Positions 1 through 10,578 of a stretch of 64,000 bases of DNA are shown here, one piece after another. The stretch lies in assembly GCA_022495995.1 (NCBI GenBank), contig JAFEMH010001242.1, positions 320,001-384,000 of the forward strand. Reading direction: 5' to 3'. The position numbers and the translations under genes were made by a program. Position 1 is the stretch's first letter. Each line of letters starts with the position of its first letter. Source of the stretch: Adenophora triphylla var. japonica (taxonomy: Eukaryota > Streptophyta > Magnoliopsida > Asterales > Campanulaceae). The notes below the pieces were generated by a model. That model was given only the letters and a program-made list of their open reading frames with translations. It was not told the DNA's origin and did no database searches.

Positions 1-589
1 AAAAATCATCTTCTTTCAACAAGAGATTAATTAACACATAAAGTGGGCAATTATTAGAAAGAAGTCATAATAACTTACTTTAGAGATATGAGGTGAAACT
101 ATGATTTCTCTAGCTTGATGCATTCCCCTTGCCTCTACGAACATGGAAGTACATCCGGATCTTCAAATGGAAGAGAATTGCATTTATTATAATTTTTGGA
201 AGGAGGAACTTAGGAGAGAATTTCCATGGAGAAAGTATGAGTGAGGAGGTGAAGAAGATGATGGAAAAGGTATGGGAGGAGTATAAGAAGTATGGGGAGG
301 AGTTGAAAATAATGAAAAGGGAGGAGGAAATCAAGGGGAGAGCATGGCCCCCCCATTCCCAAAAGTAAGGCTTTCCAAATTTTCCACATAAATAAATCTA
401 ACTACCCACATTTTATTTATTTTGTCCATTTCTATTATTATACTTCTCCCAAGATGCTTTATTTAATTTCCCAATCATCTCAACCTAATATAAGAAATCA
501 AATATATAAAATGAACACAAAATATTAATAATAATATTAAAAGAATTTAATATGATGCTAAAATAGTGCCTAGGGTTAGGGTCGTTACA
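1..589 (-). repeat. 3' LTR (partial) of gag-only Ty3/gypsy-type element
   Basis: This block is repeated almost unchanged at 5742-6334. I saw about four substitutions and one C-run length difference over roughly 590 bp. Read on the minus strand the LTR begins TGTAACGACCC at 589, a common start for plant gypsy LTRs. It runs off the window at base 1, so most of this LTR and its outer target duplication are missing. A purine-rich tract on the minus strand (590-604) abuts it, which marks this copy as the 3' LTR. Confidence 0.85.
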
Positions 590-2117
590 TTCACTCCCCC
601 TTAAAGAAAATTCGTCCCGAATTTTAAAAGACTTACCTGGAGAATCAATAACAAAGGTTACTCTCCCAAGCATTTTGAATTACAACCTTCAAACAGTTTC
701 CTAAATGTCATGATTCTTCTATACATTCTCACAACCCAAATATTCTAGAATTTACTCCCGAAATTGTAATTCTAATAACTCTTCAACGTTTTCCCCACAT
801 ATGTCAAATCCGCCTAAACATCATTGATTGAAGAACTCCATAAGTATGAAAGATCATACAAATAAATTTTTCCATATCACGTTTTATACAGTATCCCTTC
901 AATGCTTAAATCAAAACTGCTATTATACTCAACTCCGCTAAGATTAATAAAACCTTTCAAGTTGAAAAGAAATCTAACACTCCACACACCATCTATTCTT
1001 CAAGAGTTTGGATAGTCTTCTAATCTCTTCCTTTTAAGTAACTAAATCCTCCAACTCTTAGGATCGGTAACAAATTTCACAAGAGAGCTTCAAAAAGGTA
1101 AGGTTCTCACATAAAACAATTGCAGCCACTCTCGGGTAGAGGGTAAGAAAATTCTGGTTTATCTAAGCCAACTTTCTCGAAGCATACGCTATTACTTTCC
1201 CAATTCTCATAATATCACCATCTAATTCCCCTCTAATACGCACTTAAAATTTCACAAAGTCCTCCCATCCATTAAGCAAGGTAAGGATCGGATCTATAGC
1301 CAATCTATTCTCCATCTCTATCAATATAATTCATACTTATTACATCCTACACCATTTATACATCCTTTAGAATTAATTAAAGCAACGATCTTTCATTTTT
1401 CAAGAATTCCTTAAAATTTCCTTCGGTAGCACTTGTCAACCCCAAAGATCACGAACACAATCCTCGTAAGATCTAGGGGACATCCAAGCTTAAGACTTTA
1501 GAACCCAAAATTTGGAATCCTCTCAAGCCAACTCACACTTGCTAAACTCTTCAAACAATGAATTCCCACTAAAGGCAAATAACACAACTCACAAATGATC
1601 CTCTCATAACTTTAAATAACCAAGAAGCTCATCAATCATAACTACCATAAAGCCGTCAAGATAAAGATTAAAATCCCGATTATCATACTTAGAATCAATA
1701 TATGAGATACTCTGATGGAAACACATTTACCATCTACTCACAACTAGCACATAAACTCTTTGAAAAGACTTCTTATGCAAGTCTAACACCTACCAAATAT
1801 CCTTCACACTTTTAACCAAAACTTTCTGTCTTTAATGCTTACATAACAAGAGTATCATATAAAGGTTTATTTGATTTAACTACCAATATAATCAATTTAG
1901 GTATAAAAAAGGAGACTCACTTCTTATGATAGTCTACAATACACCACAATTTCTTAACCATCCAGGTCAAGTATATCTCATAATTACACATCGGTAATCA
2001 TACCAAATCAACTGGCAATACATGCTCAGCCATAACCACATCACCATCGTGGTACATCAAAGGAGATTCGAGGTATTCTCTCATAAGAGCAGAATCCTCT
2101 AACAATAAAACAATTTC
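590..2117 (-). other. Internal non-coding region of the gag-only element, with polypurine tract
   Basis: The minus-strand tract AAGGGGGAGTGAA lies at 590-604 directly before the LTR start and is the expected polypurine tract for plus-strand priming. Between it and gag there is AT-rich sequence with no long ORF and no protease, RT, RNase H or integrase motif in any frame I read. A full pol would need about 3 kb, and only 1.5 kb is present. Confidence 0.7.
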
Positions 2118-3355
2118 TCAAGAAATATATGTCACATATAAGCAAAATGTGATGCCAAACATGAATGATATGCAACAGGATCTATAAAATATGACCCCTA
2201 CTTCTGAGACAGGGAATTTACCTCTAGTGACCTCTGAGGGATTTATTTCTCCTGGACCCGAAGCACACACTCGACCACAGACCTTCTCTTTCTGTTCCCC
2301 TTCGTTATCTCTTTTGGTACCACCTCTTTGTCGTCCACTTTGCTGACTGCTGCCTGAAGCTAACCTCCGATGAAACACATGACAATTTTTCTTGTAGTGC
2401 CCCATTTCTCCACAATTCAAGCATTTCCCTTGCTTACTCCAACACTGATCTTCGGTATGTCCAATCCTCTTGCAAAATTTATAATTCATCCCATACTGTT
2501 TGGATTTTGGCCTAGATGAAGAAGCTACAACAAACTCTCCTCTCATACTCCCTGAAGTTGAAGTCCTTGATTGTCCTTTAGTGATTTTGGATCCTTGTCT
2601 TAGATACTTTGGTTTATTTCTAATCCCACTTCCGGATCTTCCACTATTTTTCTCAATGTCCTTCTCGACCTTATATGCTCTATCTATGACTGTCTGATAA
2701 TCGGTGAAACTATCAATCCATAATTTCTAACTAAACTCAATCCTCAAACTTTTTACAAACCTATGAACTCTTTTCGCTTCATGCAATACCAAATGAGGGC
2801 AACTTCTAGCTAATTCCTCAAACCGGACTACATACTGATTCACCGTCATGTTCCCTTGTTCCAGTCCTAAGAATTCGATCTCATTCTTGTTCCTTGTAAC
2901 CATCGAAATGAAATAATCCTCGAACTGATGTGTGAAATTATCCCAAGTCTGGGGCGTATGATCCCGCTCCCAACTTTCCTTCAAAATCTGCCACCACTGA
3001 TCAGCTGGACCTTCAAGTTTGAAAATGGCATACCTAACTTTCTCTTTGTTGGGACTTTCTATAACCTCGAAAATCCTATTCATTTCTGCTAACCATTTTT
3101 CTGCCTTTAACGGATTCGGATCTCCGTTAAAGCTCGGTGGGTTCATCTTCACAAATCTTTCTAATCCATCACTTTGGTATCCCTCAGGTTGATTCGGAGC
3201 GATCCTCTAGTCTCCATATTATGTACAAACATCCTGAATAATTTCATCATCTCTTCATTCCGAATTCCACCTATACCCATATCTCCTTCATTTCCTAGAA
3301 CCTTTCGCCGATCATCATTGCTTAGGCCATTAGAACGAACTCCTGCATTAAACAC
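2118..3355 (-). pseudogene. Gag of Ty3/gypsy-type element, interrupted
   Basis: Retrotransposon Gag, the nucleocapsid precursor that packages element RNA. The central Retrotrans_gag domain (about 3152-2730) has the usual FNGD, KAEKWL and DQWW-type motifs. A C-terminal CCHC zinc knuckle (CLNCGEMGHYKKNC, spacing C-x2-C-x4-H-x4-C) lies near 2410; a second knuckle just before it has lost its first cysteine. Damage: one in-frame TAG at 2727-2729 separates the gag domain from the knuckles, which stay in the same frame. A frameshift near 3190-3210 separates the N-terminal segment (3355-3161). No pol follows. The LTRs are nearly identical, so insertion is recent and the element was probably mobilised by proteins supplied in trans. 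Confidence 0.85.
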
Positions 3356-4479
3356 TCGGCGTTAATTACCACACACTCCCCCTTAGTTTAGACATCTACC
3401 CTTGACCTCTAAACTATGCTCGATACTACCGTGAGCACCCCAACCCGGGACCTAACGCGTGTCCCGAGCTTGAGAAGCTTCAAACTAAGAAAATCCATCT
3501 TAGATTTTTAAAACATTTATTTGCCTTTACAAGAAAACCAATTCTAAATTTTCCATAAATAAAATCAAATAATAATATCTCCACTTGGAGGAATTTAAAC
3601 AAATACTTTAATAACCATACTTGATTAATTACATTGAAAATCCTAATTAACATTGTTTGACAAAAGAGTTTTCCTTCCAACTTGTAAAAGAGTAAAACTT
3701 AAATGTGACTCCCGACAACCCACTCATATACCTATCCTGATAAGTCCCAAAAGCGAGAGTCCAAACTCTTTCCCCAGCCTCACTGGTTCAGGTCACCTGT
3801 CTCAGCACAATCTAAAGCAGTAAAAGGGAAGGGGTGAGAATAAATCTCAATAAGCTATTATGAATGCAGCAAGATGCCAAACAAGATGCAACACATAGCA
3901 TGGTAGCACATAACACATTATGAAAGCGGTAAACACCTTACGTTACCTCATTTTACCTTTCCCGTCTGAACAATAAGTCGTACAACGTGGGAGTAAAACT
4001 CCTCTCTTTGGTGAACTGCCTCCAGCACATTCACCGCTTATAGGACTCATACTCCAGAGATCCATATAAGAAAATCAGATACTAAATCAGAGTATCCAAC
4101 AACAATACCGCTAACTGTAAAGCTTTTGGCTTAATACAGAAGCATTCCCCCTAATCACCAAATCGCAACGGTCTGTAAGGCTTTTGGCTCAATACAGTCG
4201 TTAGCACACCCACTCTGTGGCCACAGAGGGGAACGGTCACAGGTATAATGAACCTTCAATCACTTATAGAACAAATCAATAATTGATTGAATTCCATTAT
4301 ACCCCCGAATATCAACACGTTCAAGCACATAATAGATACTTGAAATAAATCCACAAAAAAGGATAATAATATAACAACATGGTAAAATATACTCATGTTA
4401 ATCCATACCATAGTGCAACAGTTCATTTAATACACTATTTATAATACCATTAACGAATATGAGTTCAAATAAGGTATCC

Positions 4480-4640
4480 ACATAACCACATAATCCACAC
4501 CGGGATGCAATATAATCAATATGCCAGATAATCCACAACTGGGATACAACATAACAATACCAAATAATCCACACTCGGGATACAATACAACCATATACCA
4601 AATAATCCACAATCGGGATACAATATATTGATGTAACACA
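4480..4640. repeat. Imperfect short tandem repeat inside LTR
   Basis: About four degenerate copies of a unit of roughly 45 bp with the core AATAATCCACACTCGGGATA follow one another, differing in a few bases each. They sit inside the 5' LTR. Confidence 0.7.
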
Positions 4641-4986
4641 TATTCATTACTAACCAATACACTAGTGTGATTATAGTCTCTACACCTTTCAACTAATCAC
4701 CAAGGTATGGGAGCGAGTAAGGCCAACCTAAACCGTAAACCATTCTTACAAAGTTACTACTCAACCTTGAATAATATTAATAAAGGTGCAAGACCTACTT
4801 CCCACAATTCCATTTTGACCAAATAAGACATCATGGCCTAGCCAAGGTATTCTACTTTAACTTAGGTTAAAAAGGATTAATTCATATCTGAAGTAGATTA
4901 GATTTCACTACTTTGAAAGGGTTAGAAATCATACTTAGTGGTTGTGGTTAAAATTCAGCAAGAAAGGAAACTGGTGAACTTCTGGT

Positions 4987-5172
4987 GACATGGGCGACCG
5001 CCCAAGTCACTATGGGCGACCGCCCAAACAAGGGTCAAAAGGTTGATATTTCTGTGTTGATGGGCGGCCGCTCAAGCCACCATGGGCGACCGCCCAAGAG
5101 GGAAAATCTGAAGTCCAAAGGCTGCATTGGTGGGCGGCTGCTCAAGCCCATATGGGCGACCGCCCAAGATTG
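4987..5172. repeat. Six near-palindromic GGGCGACCGCCC blocks in LTR
   Basis: Six copies of TGGGCGACCGCCCA or close variants (GGGCGGCCGCTC, GGGCGGCTGCTC) occur in three pairs spaced about 10-20 bp within a pair and 45-50 bp between pairs. Each block is itself nearly palindromic, and the GC content stands out from the AT-rich LTR around it. Function unknown. Confidence 0.85.
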
Positions 5173-6334
5173 AAAATCCTCAAAATCCTGTTGAACCAAA
5201 ATCCCAAGCCAAGCTTCTTCAAAGTTGTGAACATAAAAGGTTTTACTAACTTTCCTAACCTCATTATAAACCATTTAAATCCAAAGTAGTATTAATTTAG
5301 TACTCAAAATCCATGTCAACATCCCAAATATTAAGACTAACCTAACCCTTTTCACTTATTTAATTAATTCTCACATTTCACTACCACATTTCAAATTTAA
5401 CCTTCTTAATCTAACTCAACCCACTTTCTTACATTCTTGATCAACTTCCTTAACAACAACATCATTCTTTACCATTAACCAATTTATCAACTCCAAGAAG
5501 ATTTCCAAGGTATCAAATAACCATTATAACAACAATAACACAATTATTTCATGAGCATTTAAAGAAAGGAAATATCATAATAATTCACTTCCTAACTCTA
5601 ATACTTGGCCAAATCCACATTAAATCCTTACTCTTGAACCATAAATTTTCCCAATTACTCTATACCACTCTTCTTTCAACTTAGATCACCAATTTACAAC
5701 TTAAGATCAATTCCAACTCAATTATCATTATTCAAAATACCAAAAATCATCTTCTTTCAACAAGAGATTAATTAACACATAAAGTGGGCAATTATTAGAA
5801 AGAAGTCATAATAACTTACTTTAGAGATATGAGGTGAAACTATGATTTCTCTAGCTTGATGCATTCCCCTTGCCTCTACGAACATGGAAGTACACCCGGA
5901 TCTTCAAATGGAAGAGAATTGCATTTATTATAATTTTTGGAAGGAGGAACTTAGGAGAGAATTTCCATGGAGGAAGTATGAGTGAGGAGGTGAAGAAGAT
6001 GATGGAAAAGGTATGGGAGGAGTATAAGAAGTATGGGGAGGAGTTGAAAATAATGAAAAGGGAGGAGGAAATCAAGGGGAGAGCATGCCCCCCCCCCCCA
6101 TTCCCAAAAGTAAGGCTTTCTAAATTTTCCACATAAATAAATCTAACTACCCACATTTTATTTATTTTGTCCATTTCTATTATTATACTTCTCCCAAGAT
6201 GCTTTATTTAATTTCCCAATCATCTCAACCTAATATAAGAAATCAAATATATAAAATGAACACAAAATATTAATAATAATATTAAAAGAATTTAATATGA
6301 TGCTAAAATAGTGCCTAGGGTTAGGGTCGTTACA

Positions 6335-6700
6335 CATCAGATCGACCAAATCGACATACCTCTGCACAAATTTTGCCCAACTGTTATGGGTAAAATCTCG
6401 GATGACGACATCATGAACCTAACCAGCATATCAACATCTTGGCTCCCGCAATTAAGGTAAAATAATTATTTTATTGTTTTTATTAAACATCTTTTTTACA
6501 GGATAAACAACAGAAAAAACGTGCTATGTGGACTCTTCCCAACAAAATAAAAGATCGGGTCAAGGCTGAAGATAGGAGACCGAAATTGTAGAAAAGTTAG
6601 TTACATGTAAAATCTTTTTATTTATTTAAAGAGCTATGAGACCGGAACACACACACACACGACTCACACATTCTCTCTGATACTCCGTCATATCTCACCA
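6335..6700. other. Sequence between two retroelements, origin unresolved
   Basis: No convincing ORF. A stretch looks like an intron (GTAAAATAAT.. to TTTTTACAG, about 6457-6501) between short open segments. It may be an old gene or transposase fragment, or the upstream LTR of the adjoining Tat element. A short CA run lies at 6648-6660. Confidence 0.3.
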
Positions 6701-6920
6701 CCAATTGTAATTCATTATTTGTTAATACAACCGTTCGAGAAGGCAGGTGCTAAAAAACACCTCCCGAGGTTTTATGCCGCGCGAGATAGTTGTCTCAAGG
6801 GCTTTTCCTCGATACATCAACATGTCAATTTTGCTCTACCCATACACCGATTATACTACATTGCACCTTCCTCGTTCTCTTTTGATCTAAATTACAAATC
6901 ATTGTTTTTTCACCAAAATA

Positions 6921-6945
6921 ATTTGACGCCCACCGAGGGGCCTTT
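6921..6945 (+). other. Primer binding site, tRNA-Arg type, Tat/Ogre lineage
   Basis: TTTGACGCCCACCGAGGGG closely resembles the TGGCGCCCACCGTGGGG primer site typical of Tat/Ogre gypsy elements. It lies about 40 bp before the gag ORF. The preceding sequence would then be the end of the element's 5' LTR. Confidence 0.7.
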
Positions 6946-6980
6946 GGTTTTTTAATCTGTTTAATTCTCGTCCGCCCATT

Positions 6981-8390
6981 ATGTCTACTCAACCCATGAC
7001 CTCTGCCACCGGCAAAACTATTGTTACTACCAGCAACATGAATGTTTCCACTAAGGGTTTCAATTCCGGCAAGTCGATGACTGGAAACTTTGAGTCGTTG
7101 CCACCACTGCCGCCTACGGGATCTGGCAAGAAGCAGTCATCTCCAACGCCTGATTCTGAGATCAAGAACATGCTCATTCAGTTGAAGAACCAGCTGGACA
7201 GACAACAAAATAACACCTCACTGATAGCTGACACCTTGGTGAAGATGCAAAAGGAACAAAAGTTGTTGACTGAAAGAGTAGATGTTGTCTCCCCTATTCG
7301 CCCATGAGTCCTTAATTTTGATATTGGGGGCAGCTCCCAGACCTTCAATGAATTCATTCTGATGGCTTCAACAACTCATGGAAGGATACCATCATCATCG
7401 ATGACCACGACTTCTCCACTAATGACGACTTCTACGATGATATCGACACCATTTGCATCCAGAAACTTCGAGTTATCTTCTCAAGGAAACACCTCTATTT
7501 CACCTTCTACATATAACATCATTGGGACATCTTTAGAAGGGGCAACCTTTACCAATAGTACCATCGTGACATCCTCCGCAGATAATACTAATCCCTTTGC
7601 TAATGTCAATACAAATTATGTTTTCAATAATATTGCTCGTACTATTAACCCTTTTGCAGGTAGCTACATAGCAAGTCAGCTTCAGGAATTGAGGGATATG
7701 GTCATGAACGTACCTGGTGTCACTCCCCCCATCCAGCAAGCTTCACCGACATGCTACAATCAATCACGCTTTGTACCGGCTATTGCACATGTCGACATCC
7801 CCAAAAGATTTAGCGTACCAGCCATAAATTTGTATGATGGAAGCACCGATCATGAGGAGCATGTCGCCCATTATCAAGAAAAGATGAAAATTGTCCGCAT
7901 ACCTCTCCAATTCCGAGAAGCATGCTTGTGCAGAGGATTCGGTTCAACATTGGTAGGACCGGCTTTGAAGTGGCTGATTCGTCAGCCACTTGGATCCATT
8001 CGATCGTTTGCCCAACTTGTAAACATGTTCAACAACCAGTTCTCTTGCAACAGACAGTTCGAGAAACTCACCAGTAACCTTTATCGTATCACTCAGCATC
8101 CTACCGAAGCGTTGAAAGACTATGTTAATAGGTTCAACAAAGAAGTCCTAGAAATCCCCAACCTAGATATGGCAACAGCCGCTGAAGCCTTTGAAATGGG
8201 TTTGAAACAGGATTCTCCATACTATGAGTTGGTGATGAACCCATGCAAGAGGATGGAGAATATCCGAAACAAGGCGTTAAGATTCATCAGGCTAGTAGAA
8301 GATAAAATGCAGCAGATAAAGCTTTCTGACAAGGCATCGACATATGACAATCCTGACAAAAAGATAGAGACATCTCACCAGAAGCACACG
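6981..8390 (+). pseudogene. Gag of Tat-lineage Ty3/gypsy element, truncated, one stop
   Basis: Two open stretches (6981-7307 and 7308-8465) are in one frame and are split only by a TGA at 7305-7307. The N-terminal part is Ser/Thr-rich with a short coiled-coil-like stretch (residues 55-100). The second part carries the Retrotrans_gag domain: the conserved DIPKRFSVPAINLYDGSTDH block at about 7792-7851, then the ALKWL and FNNQF-type motifs. Homology appears to end near 8390, where the frame runs into Pro/His codons of a C-rich repeat array. No zinc knuckle, protease or RT follows. This is the 5' fragment of a Tat element whose 3' part was lost or replaced. Confidence 0.85.
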
Positions 8391-9135
8391 TTACCCACCC
8401 CACATCAACCACCCCTAACCCATCACCCCCCTGCCACCTACCCCCAACCCCCACCCCCCCGTTGAGTAAAATAAAATTATTTTTAACAACTCTTCCTCCA
8501 ATCCACTCACCACCCTCGCCACCCCCACCTCCCCCGTGAAGTAAAAAAAAATTAATCATTTTAAATTTATTTTTAACAACTCCTCCCCCACTCCAATCAT
8601 CACCCCCTGCCACCTTATCCCCCACCCCACCTCACCCCTCCCCCGTTGGGTAAAAAAAAATTAATCATTTTTCGGAAAACAGTTTGTAGTTAAATTCAAA
8701 AAAATAAAATAAAAAAAATTTAACCCGACGCAGGGGGGCGGGGGAGGGGGGTTTGGGGGGTGGGGAGTGGAGTGGAGTGGGTTGGTGAGTGGATTGGGGG
8801 AGTAGTTGTTAAAAATAAATTTAAAATGATATTTTTACTCGACGGGGGGTGGGTGGGGGGGGGCTGGCAGGGGGTGGTGAGTGGATTGGAGGAGAAGTTG
8901 TTAAAAATAAATTTAAAATGATTAATTTTTTTTTACTCGACGGGGGGAGGGGGGGGAGGGATGGGATGGGGTGAGTTGGCAGGGGGTGGTGAGTGGATTG
9001 GGGGAGTAGTTGTTAAAAATAAATTTAAAATGATTTTTTTTTTACTCGACGGGGGGGCCGGGGTGGTGAGTGGATTGGGGAGGTAGGGGGTGGGGGGAGG
9101 GGGTGGTAGTGGTTAGTAGGGTGGGGGTGGTGATT
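8390..9135. repeat. G/C-rich inverted tandem array
   Basis: Right arm (about 8757-9135): three to four units of roughly 90 bp, each GGTGGTGAGTGGATTGGGGG, then an AT-rich GTTGTTAAAAATAAATTT block, then ACTCGACGGGGGG. Left arm (8393-8660): two to three units of the reverse complement, C-rich. The arms face each other around an AT-rich spacer at 8670-8710, so the block can fold into a long hairpin. Many runs of four or more G make quadruplex formation likely. Confidence 0.75.
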
Positions 9136-9207
9136 GGGGTGGGTAAATTAGTAGTCAACTCAATCGAATATTTTTCAAAAAATATTTTCCTTATCAAACA
9201 GTCAAAA

Positions 9208-9307
9208 ACATGTTTATCTAATTTTTCGGCAAACATTTTCATTTTTCGAAAAATATTTTGCAGGAAATCATTTTTCGAAAAATATTTTACGCTAAACAAA
9301 CGGAGCC
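9208..9307. mobile_element. Tourist/Harbinger-type MITE relic (one end)
   Basis: The last 100 bp match the right half of the complete MITE at 16240-16438, including the terminus CGCTAAACAAACGGAGCC followed by TTA. The matching left terminus is absent; the G/C-rich array lies where it would be expected. Confidence 0.7.
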
Positions 9308-9511
9308 TTACTGTGACGACTGTGGTAGGCTAAGCTATTTTTGTCCGAGAAACTTTAAAGAAATATTTAAAAATGTACGTCCTTCTAAATTATTAGTGTT
9401 AGGTCGAAGGACCCATCTAGGAATCGTCTCTAAAGTATAGTATTGAGCAAGTAAAGGAGAAATATTTTATCCGATAAATTAATTAATCAAAAAAAAAAAA
9501 AAAAAACAATA

Positions 9512-10488
9512 ATGAGAAGCGGGAGTCGAATTTTCGGAAAATCATTACCTGTTCCATCTCTAGCTTCAACTCACTTCAGATTTAGTGTTCCAATTTTCAC
9601 TTCATCAAAATCAACCCCTCCGCCTTCGTCGTCTAGGGTTTGTCGAATGTCGTCGGACGCTTCTTCTTCTTCGTCTCCTCCGTCGCCGTCATCCGCCATA
9701 GATTTTCTCACTCTTTGTCACAGTCTCAAGGTACATGTTATCAACGTCAATTTATCCCCAATTTTGTTGATTATTAACATTTGTGTTTGTTTTTGTCAAA
9801 TGTGTGATTGTTAGACGACGAAGAGAGCAGGATGGGTGAAAAGGGATATCAAGGGACCGGAATCAATTGCTGACCACATGTATCGAATGGGGTTGATGGG
9901 CCTCATTGCCTCTGATATCCCCGGTCTCAATCGTGACAAGTTAGTTCTGTCTTTCCTTTTCTTTTTTATTACTCGTAGTTCGTTTTTGAATCCAACATAA
10001 TAATCACTTCCATTAGAAGAGACAACTCTCGCAGATTCTGAATCATTTTGAGCAATGAAGTTATGAAAGTCACCTTATAAATATCATGTCCTAACTTGCA
10101 CTCGCAATTGCAATGAACATAATGTGTTCATCGAGGGTGTATATTCATCTGTTCATAAAACTGATGATAAATTTTCATTTTGAGACTGAGGGTCTATATT
10201 GATTTATTATATATTCTCTAGTTATTATTCTATTTATTTTGTTGAATATAAAAGTTCAAAGTTACTATATCACTGAACGTGGATACAGAACTTTTTAAAG
10301 GACTTCCCTTTTGGGACATCTGAAATTATGTAGGTGCATTCAAAATGGGACGAAGCGATTGTTTTAATTTTTGAAGCACACATGAATTATAGGGTGTTTC
10401 TATTCACAAGCTTCATCTATTTTCTTTCAACTTCCAGGTGCATAAAGATGGCAATTGTTCATGATATTGCAGAAGGTAAAGTATGTTC

Positions 10489-10578
<90 letters not shown>

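Larger units (their letters stand above)
3380..6334 (-). repeat. 5' LTR (and leader) of gag-only element
   Basis: On the minus strand the LTR starts TGTAACGACCC at 6334. Bases 5742-6334 match the partial LTR at 1-589. The inner boundary is not defined: I found no clear tRNA-Met primer site (reverse complement of TGGTATCAGAGC) between gag and the LTR, so 3380 is only the gag side. Length near 2.9 kb would be long but not unusual for this group. It holds two internal repeat arrays listed separately. Confidence 0.7.

Noticed and set aside
4987..5172. CRISPR-like array
   Set aside because: The repeated palindromic blocks are only 12-14 bp, degenerate and unevenly spaced, and the DNA is a plant LTR.
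5851..6174. 107-aa frame in the LTR
   Set aside because: Also present in the other LTR copy but broken there by the C-run difference; low complexity and no homology recognised.
8287..8625. 112-aa glycine-rich open frame on the minus strand
   Set aside because: It is the reverse reading of the C-rich array and the Tat gag end; low-complexity Gly/Val content, no domain.
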